From Artocarpus heterophyllus (lineage: Eukaryota; Streptophyta; Magnoliopsida; Rosales; Moraceae): 64,000 nt of DNA. A program made the position numbers and the translations under genes. This document shows, piece after piece, positions 35,368 to 47,998 of the stretch. Positions within the stretch are counted from its first letter, which is position 1. Each line of letters begins with the position of its first letter. The notes beneath the pieces were generated by a model. It had not been told where the DNA came from. It saw nothing but the letters and a program-made list of their open reading frames with translations, and searched no databases. The stretch is taken from positions 8,219,512 through 8,283,511 of the forward strand of contig CM046350.1 in the NCBI GenBank assembly GCA_025403435.1, written 5' to 3'.

Positions 35368-37985
35368 ATGGAGGCTTCGGATGGTGCTGCACTGGACGAG
35401 TCGTATCGGCCATTGCCTGCTCTGTACTTGGCGTTTTGGTCGATTTGGTTCGTCGTCGCTTGCTCATGGACCTTCAACACCTACAAGAACCGCCATTTCC
35501 AGGTCTCCTTCTCAACAGATTTCCTTCTTTTCCTCGTTTTCCCTCAGTTTCGATCTGAATTTTTGTGTTTGGACTGAAGTTCTGTGAGAAAATGCATTGA
35601 TTTGGCCGAAATCAGAGGACTTTAGGCTTGTAATTTTGGTTTTTTGAGAAACTGTAGACAAGGCTCTGTTTGGTTTGCATGTAATGAATCTATTACCTAG
35701 TTGACTGATCCATTTTTCGTTTGCTACAAGTTTTAAAATTTTCTTTTCTGAAAAATTCGCGAGAAAATCAGATTTTTTGCTTGATATCTTTGTTCTGTTT
35801 AGTTGCTTAAAAAGCTTAGTTCACAGAGAAGAAAATGATCGATTTAGTAGCATTTTGATTGTTTAGATCGCAAACACTTAAAAAATTCCGTGTTGATCAA
35901 GTCATTTCGTCAAAACACGGAGATCAGCTTTTTCACCATATTCTTCTTCTCTTTTCTTTTCAATTTAGGATCTAATTACATTTTTATCTAATTTTTTTAA
36001 AATCATGGTATTTTGTTCTGGTCTATTGTTAAACTAGAGCAGACGAATAATTTGCAGTGGACGCTCGCATCCGTTCCCTTGATAAAAGCCTTGCAACTTA
36101 CTTTGTCTTTCCTATTCTGGTAAGCTCTTAGTTCTCTTCAAATTTCAGGATTTTCATTTTGGTAATCAATATCATAAATCCTTAATTAAGATTTCCTCGT
36201 GTCGTAAATGTTCAAAAGTTTTAAAACATTAATTTTTGCAGGTACTCGTGCTTTAATCTAGAAATATGCTCTCTGTGGATGTCGTTCGGAGTGTATGTCA
36301 CGGGAGTGCTCTTTCAGACAGCTTCCTTCGTGTCTTTCTTGCTCATCTCTCATGGTTACTGCATAATGTGCGAGCGTCTGTCGGTCACCGAGCGGCGTAC
36401 CACTGCTAGTCTAGGCTGCGTCTTTTACTTGACTCTTGTTGGATATAGAGCCTCTGTCCCTTGTTTCTCTGTAAGTTTCTTTCTAGTTCATTAGCGTAAC
36501 TTTTTGTCCCTTTTTTTTTTGTGTATCACATTGGTAAGTTTCCTTATTTTGCTTGTTTTCTAGGTCCTGCTGTTGCTTAATTATTTGATTACCTTCTATG
36601 TTATCTTCCACCACATATCACAGAACTTGTTAGTTCTGCGGGAGCAACTTAGTTTTATAGAAGACGAGGATGTTCACGCAATGCATGACGCGGTATATAC
36701 AAAGTACAGAATGTTTAAGTGCGTATTTCTCACGAATCTATAATAAATGTTTCCACATTCTCTTAGAGAATTTAGAGGAAATATACTCTAAATCTTGTGT
36801 TCTTGTTGTTTGTGTAGAAAATTTCAAGGTGCAATGCAGATAGTAGCTCTGGCTGAAGCTGTGGTATGGATAATGGAATATATCTTTACATTGGTTTGCA
36901 AAATGTGCAATGTTTAAAAACGTTGCTAATTAGAAGGTAAAACTTTTGCTTTTCAGTTGTACATAAACTTGGATGACTCAGCAGAAAATTACTGGCTTCG
37001 GTTAGTAGTTCGAGAATGGGCACAGTTATGCATCTTTACTTACATCGGGTACAGATATGCTTTGTTCTGTAATGCTCTTTTTTTTTTTTTTTTTTTTTTT
37101 TTAAAGAAATGTAATTGTAAATAATTTACAATCTATAGTCCTTAATTAGAATCCAAGTTTCATTTTATTTATTGTTTCCTAATTTTCAATTTCTTCGATG
37201 TTATAACTGATAAACTCTACCTTTACCTTGTAGGTGGACTTTTAGGTCACAAGATTTGGCACCCCGGTTTTCTGTCATGCCAACTCTAAAACCTAAAGGG
37301 GGGACAACAGTCCCTCCAATCTATAGCATAGTAAGGGCATTACCTTACATAATCTGGCATCCAGTCTATTAGCATATCGGAGGCATTACAATCTATAATT
37401 GGGCATCTCAAACCTCCAATACCAATTAGTACAACTTTGTACTTACATGTGTAAATCAAAGAGAATGTCAAATGATGAAAAATAAAAGAACTAATACAAG
37501 AGATTTGTCACAAGACTAGAAGTAAAACAAGAGTCCCCTGTCATAAAACTGTCACATATGAGATGTATTACCTATAGTTTTCAGATAGCTCTTTTTTCCC
37601 CTTTTTGGTGGTAAAGGTTTTGTTCTTTTTGCTAAATTTGTATTAATCACATAATGTTAAATTTGTATTAGTCACATAATTATGTTACTGTAGGAAATGG
37701 ATGCAGCTACCTTCAAAGACTTCAGCAGTCGTGAATGGCACATTGGAGTGGTAAGCGATGTCGGCTCATTTTCATAAATTGGTTACTTCTTAACCCAAAA
37801 TTTTCTTTCCTTTTTCCTAAATCAACCTCCTTAAAGATTTGTATTCAAATTTCAAGACAAAATTAAATTTACACAAGTACTAAGAAATTGTATTATTGCA
37901 GGCAACTTCTTGTGATGAAAGCTCCAAAGAGCCAGTCATAGTAATAATCCAACAGCCACATGCAACAAAAGTCCAACAGGTGTAG
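35368..37985 (+). CDS. seven-span membrane protein, GPCR-like (LUSTR/GOST-like)
   Basis: Nine exons: 35368-35502, 36043-36119, 36242-36470, 36564-36718, 36818-36863, 36957-37048, 37234-37330, 37694-37750, 37902-37985. All have GT-AG borders, and the frame runs to 323 residues. Seven hydrophobic spans can be seen. They include LPALYLAFWSIWFVVACSW near the N-terminus, LIKALQLTLSFLFWYSCF, VTGVLFQTASFVSFLLISHG, ASLGCVFYLTLVGY, VLLLLNYLITFYVIF and a last one ending QLCIFTYIGWTF. The C-terminal tail is hydrophilic. The layout, with a GYCIMCERLS loop, recalls the 7TM half of lung-seven-transmembrane/GPR180-type proteins, but without their N-terminal lumenal domain. I cannot give a gene name. The start is the first ATG downstream of the TA-rich promoter. 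Confidence 0.85.
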
Positions 37986-40182
37986 CTTTTTTTCCCGCAA
38001 ATACATGCTCATTGTTTTGCGAAGCAGGAAGAGCAGCGAATTTTATTCTTAAATTTTAAGATATTACTCAAGTTTTTTCCCTGAAAGAGAAGTCTAGCAA
38101 GACTCAAATGATCACATGTTTAATTACTTGGTATATATACAAATTAATGTAATACCAATGAGTTATTGTATAATAAAACCGACAAAAAAAAAAAGAGCAA
38201 CATGTAAATATTATCACTTCCTAATTGACCGCTAAATTTATTGCGTTCTTATTCATCTTTGTGCGACTGAATAACAAGTTATGGATTCCTGTAGTTTTTT
38301 AAAGCCACCAAAGGAATTAATTCTTGTTGTTCATCAACAAACGGCGACGAACTCAGGAAGAGAGAGATCACGATTATTGGCTTGTTTCAAACTGGTAAAA
38401 GAAAATCTGAGCTTGGAAAATCTGATAACACAAGGAGACTTCAAAAACTTGTTTTTTAAAAAAAAAAAAAAGAAAAAGAAAAAGAAAAAGAAAACGACTT
38501 CAGAAACCAATGGAAACAAATCAAAAACTGGTAAAGAAAATCTCAATTAACCAATCGGAAAAAAAGGAAAAAAGGAGAGAAAAAATTTAAGAATTTAAGA
38601 ATTTAAGAATCTAAGCATCAGTTTTAAAAAGCTCGAATTTTGGAAACTTCATGTACTAGTCAGTACTGAATACCAATTTTTTTCATCATCTGCTCAGATT
38701 TGTCATGTTGGCTTCAATGAATCACCAGCATGAAAAACATAAAAGATACAGAAAAACAACGGTATGAAAGCACTAAAAGAAATCTATGAAAATAAATAAA
38801 TGGAGATTGAGGAGAAAAGTGAACAAGATCGAAGAACGCAGTTTAGTCCGCTGTTTACAAAGCGAGAAACTGAGAAGCAGCTTGTACTTATATGCTGTCG
38901 GCTGAGGACTAAACCCTAGCGGTTCCATACCCAAAAATGAAAAATAATAAAAACCTCCCCTGTATTTTTTAAAATACAAATTACAACCCCGTAACTTTAG
39001 AAATTTCCTTCACCCCTGTATTTTACGTTATATGTTGAGATCATCCTCTCAAACGACCCAAAATTTTCTTTCCTTTTGTTTTCCCTCCAAATGCAGCCCA
39101 AGGTAAAATTACATGACAGATTTTTTACATAAATTTAAAACACAAAGTAAAATTAAGATAAATAACCATATTCAACATACAGATCTCCAAAAAAAAAAAA
39201 AAAACCCAAAAATAATTTATTCTTTTAAAGAACAAAATCAAATTTAAACACTCCTATTTTAAAAGGAACTTCTTCGATAAAAACTCTACCAATGATGCAC
39301 GTTTTAAAATTGTTAGATCGTATCAAGATTTTTTTCTTTCTATAGATAAAAGATGGATGCCTATCTATACGTATTCTTTTTTTTTTTTAAATTAAACAAA
39401 TGATCTATTTTTAACCACATTTTTAAATAAAGGTTGAACTTTTAAAAATTAGAAAAATGATCAATTTTTTTGAGAATTAAAGATATGTCATTTTTTACCA
39501 CAATACATCATTAATAATACTGGCATATTATCGATGTACATTATTGATTAATATTAATAAATCTTTTATTAGTATAATTTATCACTAATAAATTAGTTTA
39601 TTAATGATCTGTTAATGATTTAACATCAATAAACTAATAAATTATTAAGTTAATTAATGATAAATTATAAATCAATACATTATTGATGTACTATAATGAT
39701 CTTTTAATTAGCATCAGCAATATACTTCAATGTACCATGATATAAAAACAATCATTTTTTTTTTTAAAGCTTAGGTTATTTACTTGAAAAGAGCCTGAAA
39801 AAGGTCCTTTACCTTCAAATACATTTTTTTTCCACCCAGAAAAAGTGTCAAATATAAAAAGCAAACTACGAAAAAAATAAAAAAAGAAAAAATAAATCTA
39901 AAACCCCAGCTCCTCCTGGAGATCGCCGCCTCCCCTGCGCGAGCTCCCTGGATATCCACGCACAGCTGGTACGTGTGCTTGTGTGTACTACTCTCCGGTT
40001 CTCGCTTTGCGCTTTCATATATCTCCTCCTGAACGACGTTGTTTTCTTCCATCTTCTCTTGTTATTTACCAATGTCGAGCATTCTCTGTATTTGAGAAGT
40101 TATGAAATGGTGATAAGAGCCCAGTCGCGACTACGGTGATTTGTTGTTGGAATTTAAAATCTCTCCTTGACAAGCTTTCGCC
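37986..40182. other. intergenic region and COX19 promoter
   Basis: AT-rich with A-runs near 38459-38494 and 39190-39204 and AT-rich palindromic stretches at 39480-39730. The 160 bases before 40080 are GC-richer and probably form the COX19 promoter and 5' UTR. Frames on either strand are low-complexity. Confidence 0.5.
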
Positions 40183-41843
40183 ATGAGTGCAGGTAGTTTT
40201 GTACCCATAAAAAGTTCCAAGTTTAATTCTCAAGCTTTCTCCTTTTTTTGGTCGGAATTCTCATTTTTCTTGATTAGGAGCTCATTCAAGTAGCTTTAGG
40301 AAGTTTAATCTTGCTTAATAAATTGGCTTTTTTCGCCTCCATACATTGTAGATTGTAGAATTCCTAATAATTTGTTTCGTTCTGAAAGCTGTGATTTTTC
40401 CTGCAATTTAAAAAAAATTAATCTTTTTTCCCGTATAATATTTCATTTGGATTCAGAAATTATTTTTATAGGAAAAATAGTTTTTTTTCTAAACAAGAAG
40501 TTGCCTTCTCAACATCCTTGTGTGTTTCTGAAAATGAATTGTTCCTCAAACCACCGCCGACAATGTTCTTTGAAGATCTCGATTGGAGAAAGGGAATATT
40601 GGGTTTCTAGATTCGAGTCTCTTGGGCATAATCAAACATTATAATGACTGTTCTCTTTATCATTTAAGAACTTGTTTTCTTTGGGATCTGCAAAATTATA
40701 GTTGGGTTATAGAAAGGAAGATGAGATCATGTTTTCATTAGGAGAGTTTTTTTTTTTAAAAAATTTTTTTTGGCTTCGAATTTTATTAGGAGGGAATTCA
40801 TTGTGAATGCTCAACTAGTTGCCTTATTCTAAATTCGGAACATATAAGTAATAGTTTCTTCTTCTATTTCTGGTAGGCGGTGCATTTGGTGGGAATAGGG
40901 GACTGAGACCAGTACCTCCAGAGAAAGGAGTCTTCCCTTTGGATCATATGCATTTGTGTGACCCGGTAATCTTTTAGTCCAAGCTTTTGCATAGTATGAG
41001 AAGATAATGCATGCTTTTAAGAAAAGTACCCCTTGCGGTTTGGTTCGATAGGATTCATCTCTTCTTCGCCTGTGTTTTTGCGATTGTGTAACTTGTTTGT
41101 TCACCCAATTTCTTTTTTTTTTCTTGTAATCTTTTCAGGAGAAGAAAGAATATCTCAATTGCCTCAAATCTTTTGGTCACCAATCTGAAAAATGCAGACA
41201 CTTATCGAAAAGGTATCTCCAATGTCGTATGGAGAAGTAAGTCTTCTTGCTGCTTTCGGGTTTGATGCCATAATATAACTTGCCAATTATACATTTACTT
41301 CTGTGGATCATAAATTTCATGCCTAACAAGGATACCAAGCAGTCAATACCTTGATCACAGTCCCAATTTTATCTATGGGGCACTAAAATTTCTCCATTTG
41401 AGCATGTGGTCTGCTCGCACAATGTTTAATCGTTCATTTCATGCGCTTGTGGTGTAACTTCTTCTGCATAAAATTGTTTGAGTAGGCTCCTTTATGAAAA
41501 GCTAAGATGCTACTCAATCCGCAAAGCTATGTAGTAAGAAGATAAAGTTGGATGGCACAGATTTTGCTTCTCCTCGTGAATATTACAGAGAGTATTTAAT
41601 ACCATGCTTGCCCCAGTTCATTTCACAAATATCAAAGCTTCATTTTTATCTGATAACCTCTGATTTCTTTTTTTTGGGTAATATGATATCCTCTGATTCA
41701 ATAGAAGCTGTCACAATTATATAACATAATTCTTTATTACATCTTGCAGGAATTTGATGGCAAAACAAGACATGTCTGAACTTGGATTTGGGAAGGATGC
41801 GGACATAGAAGAGTCAGGGGAGAAAGTCGCTGAGAGGATTTAA
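40183..41843 (+). CDS. COX19: cytochrome c oxidase assembly protein COX19
   Basis: Four exons: 40183-40192, 40877-40965, 41139-41236, 41750-41843, giving 96 residues. The twin CX9C helix-hairpin (CHCH) signature is complete: C31 and C41, then C52 and C62. It is followed by RMEKNLMAKQDMSELGFG, a family-typical tail. The N-terminal PPEKGVFPLDH matches the COX19 PxxxGxFPLDH stretch. COX19 works in the mitochondrial intermembrane space in copper delivery and redox control during cytochrome oxidase assembly, and is imported through the Mia40 disulfide relay. The first coding exon holds only 10 coding bases (ATGAGTGCAG). Length matches the family (about 90-100 residues). Confidence 0.95.
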
Positions 41844-42781
41844 TGACAGAAAATCACGATTTATTTTTTATTTTTTATTAAGGCCATAGGAATGAAGTAA
41901 TTTTTTTCCTCTCTTTTTTAGCCTATAACTTGGTGTTAATTTCTCTGAGAGTTTTTTTTGGGGGAACTTATTGAATGATCTGTAAAGAATTCAGGGCATA
42001 TTTTATCATACATATCATTAAGAGTTTGTAACTTATATTTCATTTCAGGCTTAAGCACCAAAAATAAAGAAATAAATAAATAAGGAATTCTGACTTGAAA
42101 GTTGGGATTTTTGTTGGTTAAATTTCTCACTGGATTAAGCTCGTCTTCATTGATTTTTCACTTCATACTCACCCATTCCTCCCGTGCTACCATTTGTAAC
42201 TCATTAATTGCAAGTCAATGCTGAACCTGAGTGCTGCCATCTGCTTCTCACCTAATTTGTAAAAACATTAAGTGAATGCCTTCACTAAACCAATGCAAAG
42301 ATTTTATTTATTTATTTCACATGGTGATTTCGTGGAAGAAAACAAGTACTACAACACCCTAATAAATAATATTTCACAGTAATTAGTTTCAATGGCAACA
42401 ACAGATTTCAGCTGTTGGCCGTTACTTCTTCCCTACGTTATCAATCTTCTGTTTTCTGCAAATCCTAAAGCAAGAAAGAAACACCCTTTTGTCAAAAATG
42501 AAGTTTGTGAAGTACAAAATTTGAAATTCTACCAAGTCCAAAACTTCAAAGACAACACCTGGCGAGCGGTCGATAAACCCTAGGACGCGGTAAATGAACA
42601 TAGGCATATTATCCATCGCCAACTCTTTCTTTACTTTTTCTTTAATAAATAAATATATTCTCTGTCTCTCTCTGTCTCTCTCTACGTGTGTGAGCACCAC
42701 CTCGATGGGTACGCTCAAAACCTCTTCTTTTAGTACATTACATGGTTTTGGTTTCCTTCTCTTTTGCCTTTTCCGTCTTTT

Positions 42782-45700
42782 ATGGCTTTCCATTTGTCTC
42801 TGCATCTTCCCCATTTCTATCATTCGTAAGCTCTCTCTCTCTCTCTCTCTGTGTGACAAACCCCACGATATGTATTGTTTCTCATGAGTCAGATTAATGA
42901 AACTGTTTTGCACGTAATCTTTTTGTTTTTGATAACTTGAAAATCTTCTGCCTTTGTTTTTATGGAGGTATCAGCCGGGCTCTTTTTGATATCTAGATAA
43001 TATTAGCCTTCTTTTTTTTATAATTTTTGGACTTTCCCATTTTTTATTTCCTTTATCTTTCTCAGTAAATAGTCAAAAGATTTCTTTTTTTGGTTGCTCA
43101 ACTTAATCAAATCTTTGTAGTGTATTCTCTAAACATGGGCAGAACTACATTGTAGCATAAATTCAGTTTGGAATTACAGTTGTAGAGTTACTAAGGCGTT
43201 TCTTTGTATGACAGAAAATCTGTTAGATCAGAGAACAGGCAAAAAGGTTCAGCTTATACACTTCAAGCTTCAAGTTGCAAATCCAAGGAACAAAGAAACT
43301 ATTATAGACTTGCAAGGAAGAATGTCTTCTTTGGGTTGTTCTTTAGGTGTTACACTTCACCAAGGCCGTCTTCATCCCGGGCAGTGTTATCATCCGTGGC
43401 TTCTTCTGCTTCTTTTGCTCAAACCAATCGTGAGATTAGTGATGTAGATGCCAAAATTCAGTATGGTGAATTTGGGTTCGAGCTCAATCGGATTGATTGT
43501 CTTGTACGGGTGTTACATGAATCAGCTAGAAGCTTCTCCCTAGCAGTCGAGTCGCTCAAACTGTCTGGAACTGGTCCTGAGCTTGCCATGGCGTGGGTTG
43601 GAAAGGATGTACATGGATGGCATAAAAGGATTTCTTACCTGGTATCGTTATAAATAGATTGCACCCTTTAGTAACAATGTTAGTGTCATTTGTTTCACCA
43701 AGTTTTGGCTTACAAGATTGCGTTTTTCTGCATATGGTTGCTGTTTGAGAAGTAAGACTTGAACACGTTGTCAAAGTGAATTCCAATTAAGTGGAAGTGA
43801 AACTTCCTTTTATGTTAATAGATTAAATGAAATGTTGGATCAATACTCATTCCTTACCATGATTATGCAGGTCGCTGTTTATGCGCTTTTGAAGACGGCA
43901 ATTGAAGTAGAAGTTCTTCTTTCTCTTGAACGCCGTTGCAACAATGCTTCCCCAGTTAAAGAGATGTAAGTAAATTGTGTTTTTGTACCGTAATAGGGAC
44001 AAAGACTTGTTATTTGAGTGCTTCAATTTTGTTTCCAAACTTTGCTTGGGAAGTTGTCTATTCTGTGGTTTTTATCCTTTTTTATTATCTGGAGATAAAT
44101 ATTACATTGAAGTATACTTGGAGGTTTGACCCTTTGTTCCTTCATCTATTCCAGCTTGACACCAAAGCTTAATTTGGTTGGCGAGTGTATTGAAAATCAA
44201 TTGAACATGAGGCATTGTGAACTAGGAGAATGGTTTAGGCTCGTCGAACTGCCACGTGTTGCATTATTTTTTGTCCCCTTGTTGAAGAAGTGGTCTACAG
44301 AATATGCTGGAAGGTTTGCTCAAATCATTTCTACATTTTTTTACATAATATGCCTCTTGGATTATTATCCTTAGGTATCTTTTCAGCATATGGAAATTCA
44401 TACATCATTCTGATATTAGGAGCATAGTCTAAATACAGAAGTGTTCAGTGGTGTCGCAGGGATAGTTGTGGCTATCAGCTGCTGTGCTGCAGTGGGGAAA
44501 TTGGGTCCGAGGCGTATATCCTGCCCTTTGTTTACATTTTCATTTGAGGATGTAATGGTAGAATTCATGGATCTTTCACACAGCCTTGTATCGGTGGAAA
44601 AGTTGCACCAATTAGCTACCGAGGCGGGATTTGAATTGGATTTTTTGTCCCATTTTGGCAAAAAGATTCTTCCAAGTACGAAAAGTGAAGATTTAGAATT
44701 TTGGATCGGGTTGGCTCAAAGGAAACTCTCAACAGCATTCCACAATGAAACTGTGAATTCCGGAGGGCAGACTTTCCCTGACAAGGTCATTTCGAAATAA
44801 TCTTTTGTTGTTGAAATTTCCTGCTCATAGATAGTTCGATTTTCAAGACCAGTGATTATCAAGCTAAAAAGCTTACCTCAACATTTGAATGACTGATGTT
44901 TGGTCTAATGGTTTGATAGGTCCAAGCAGATGCTTTGGCCACATTAGGGATTTTTGCATATCTTGGAAGAAGGACTAGATTGTTCTTATCAAGAATGGGC
45001 ATCAAGGATCTTGATGAGCCAGTTAAGGACTTCCTTAGGTAAATCACCTCACGTTACAGCTATATTCTAAATGTATCGATGGTTGAAAAATCACCGAGAC
45101 TGTTGGATTTAATGGTTTTCGTGCAGCTACTTGGAGTGCGGTAGCATTTTCATTCTTCCAGAATTTTCTCGCCTATCCATTTATCAATCCTTTATGGAGG
45201 TGCATCTCTGTTGTACTTCTCCCAAGTAGATAAAAATCGTAATCACCCTAATCTGAGAAATCTCTACAGGTAGTGACTGATGAAATTGGATGGCTTGATT
45301 TTTATGCGGCATTTCCTTCGGTAAGCACTCAAGAGAGACGAAGATCAAAGCAACATGCCCTTCAAGCAGAGAAAGATATTGTTTTATCTACTGTCTTTAC
45401 TGTATGCTATGACGTTTTCTCTGGATTTGCTCATTTCACTCGTTCAACTCAACAGCTTTTAGACACTGATTTGCTATCATTCTTGTTCCAGAGGTACCTA
45501 ACTAAATATCATCTTATTATGGAGCTTTGTTAGTTGTCTTTCTCTCTATACTTTAGTCGCCAATCCGCTTTTAAGTTGGTTGTCATCAAATTTTCAGTCA
45601 GACCCTGTTAGCCTTTTGTTTGGAAGACTACTGGGCTATTTATGGAAAATCAAGGTATTTTTCTCTGCCCGTTAGTTGTGTTTTCCCGATCTTTAATGGC

Positions 45701-46849
45701 TAACCATAAAGGAATGACATAATTGTGTTTTGTTTCTTATTTTCTGAACCAGTGATTATCCAAAGATAGCAGAAACAAGTGCCCATGATCCAACACTTCT
45801 ACCATCTAGGGAAGCCAGAGTTGCAACCAAGGAATCGCAACAAAATCTGAGCAACCTCATTACAGCGGGGAGTCCAAAAAAAACATCTGAACGTGGTTTT
45901 CAGCTGACAAAGGTACGACTTCACACCAAATCATTTAATGTGATTCCATTCTTGGGCAGTTAGAGATTGGGAGATGTGTTTTGACAGACCGTATGGTCCT
46001 ATGGCTTCCTTTCCTCATGGTGCAGTTGCTCTTTGTCAATTGTCAACAGCAGGCGAATCACTCACGTTTAAATGGAACCAGAAACGCTACAGAGGAGAGC
46101 TCTCCTGCAAAATCAAATCCTGTTCTTCATTGTTTGCTTAAGAAGTACAGTGTAAAGTTGGCATCTGCAAGCTATGTAAGGCCATAATATTGTAACAAGT
46201 CTTAAATGTATTTGGATAGATTTCCACGTCTCTCAAGTGCTAGTAATGTTCCTAACTCAACTGATTTGAAGGATGTATGGCTGGGCACTCTATTGCTTTT
46301 CGTAGACATCAGGTTTGCCATGGAGCTTCTCTTTAAACAGTTGCGTGGCTACAAGGTCACAAGGAGAGAGAGATACAAGTTAAGAAGAACGCTCAACGAC
46401 TGTGGCTCTCTTATCCCCGTTACAATTCTAATGTTACTTCCTGTGAGCTCTCTCTTTAATGAGCTTTGTTTGAGTTCACATTGTCTTGGTTTGATGAGAA
46501 GCTTTCTTTTAACAGCCTTGGCCAATGGCTTTTGTACGAGGCAATTGTGTGAAAATTGATTTCTTCCTTTTTGTGACTAGGTATCTGCAGTAGGTCATGC
46601 AGCCATGCTAACAGCAATCAAAAAGTACATGCCAAGCATGGTAAATTTCTATTTTTTATTTTTATTTTTTTAACCATTTATGCTATCTTTTACCCCCCTT
46701 TTGTCAATTGTTCCTGTTCCTGCTGCTTCTAGATACCGACGCCTTACTCTTCCGAGCGGCTGGATGTCATTAAACAATTAAAGAGAACTAGGAATATGGA
46801 ACCAAGGATACGAAGCAACCTTGAAAATCCATCTTCTAATATATCATAA
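42782..46849 (+). CDS. LETM1-like protein (plant At3g11560 type)
   Basis: Fourteen exons: 42782-42825, 43215-43641, 43871-43965, 44155-44313, 44449-44785, 44920-45038, 45127-45199, 45270-45493, 45598-45654, 45753-45912, 46026-46175, 46272-46442, 46581-46640, 46733-46849. All frames join, giving about 730 residues. The start MAFHLSLHLPHF was chosen because only it joins exon 2 in frame. The long middle part (RISYLVAVYALLKTAIEVEV and onward) is conserved in plants. The C-terminus, residues about 616-695, holds VTRRERYKLRRTLND, LIPVTILMLLPVSAVGH and AAMLTAIKKYMP, the short LETM1 ribosome-binding-like segment. LETM1 proteins sit in the inner mitochondrial membrane in cation/proton exchange. Whether this plant branch is mitochondrial or plastidic is unknown. 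Exon 11 and 12 borders are the least certain. Confidence 0.88.
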
Positions 46850-47998
46850 GCACCGATTTTGTTTGCTGACTCAAAAATGCTACAGAGAAAGCTCCTAATT
46901 TAACGAGAACCACCTCAGTTTCTGTGCTTTGTGTTTGTGCATAATTGAATCTTCTCAACACAAAATTGATAAAGTTGTATCTTGTATGCAATATCTGCTC
47001 ACCTGCAGTCCCAAACAAGAACATTTGATATCTGCTATTTCTGGCTAGTCTGAAAGGTTGCTGGATCCACTCTGCAAACTATTTGAATCTTGAGGAATAA
47101 CAGGACAAAGGGTGAAAGCTAACATTAGTACCCCTTTTTTCTTTTGGCTAATATGCAAGTATTCCTGTTGCATGCTACATGCTACTAATCCACTCTTTTT
47201 TATATATATTTTATAAGCATACCAATCAACTCCGTTACATACATGCGCAGGAAAAAAAAATGTAGGCTTTTTTTTTTTTTTTTCTTGCTCAAGGCTGTGT
47301 TCTATATGCGGATCAAATCCCACACAAGGAGAAAAAGGACCTTCATTGAGGGGAATGTGACATAAATAGCTTTAAATATAACTTGTTAAAGATTAATAGA
47401 AAAATAACATGAAATAGGCGTTTTAATTTAATTTTATATAAGTTAAGCATTCAGATAGAGAATGACGAGAGAAACTGTAAACCACCTTAGCCCATTGTAT
47501 ACAATATGACTCGAGAAAATAGTATATAAAAGCAAAAGCAACAACAATACATTTTTTTTTCACGACAATCTCTGTTTCCGGAGACATGTTCCACAAGTAC
47601 CTCTCGTCGGTAAGAGAAAACGAAGGGGGAAAAAACTGTATGAGCTGTATTGTTCTAAAAAGAACGGGGGGGAAGGCATGAAATCGGTGCCTGCATTACA
47701 GATTTGAAAAACTAACAAAGCTACAACTACATAATACTCCTCTCAATCTATTTTCATCTTGAGTGCGGACAAGTTTTATCACTCTTCATTTTAAGAACCG
47801 GGATTCCACAGCCCTCTTTATCACTTTGGACGCGGTTTACATGGAAACATGTGGCTAATATCTGCAAATGTTCCATTATTGCAAAAGAATATCAAATTCG
47901 CAGTTTGAAAAGAGTAACCTACTCTTGCAAACATGCCTCGAACTCATCAATCATCATTGACAGTGCTGCCACGGTCCTTATCTTGAAAGCTTAAAGAG
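46850..47998. other. 3' regions between two convergent genes
   Basis: Lies between the stop of the LETM1-like gene and the stop of MTV1, so it should hold both 3' UTRs. T-run near 47267-47283. No further gene seen. Confidence 0.6.

Noticed and set aside
38281..38550. 89-codon plus-strand frame after the 7TM gene
   Set aside because: Contains a long Lys run from an A-rich tract; probably intergenic or 3' flanking sequence.
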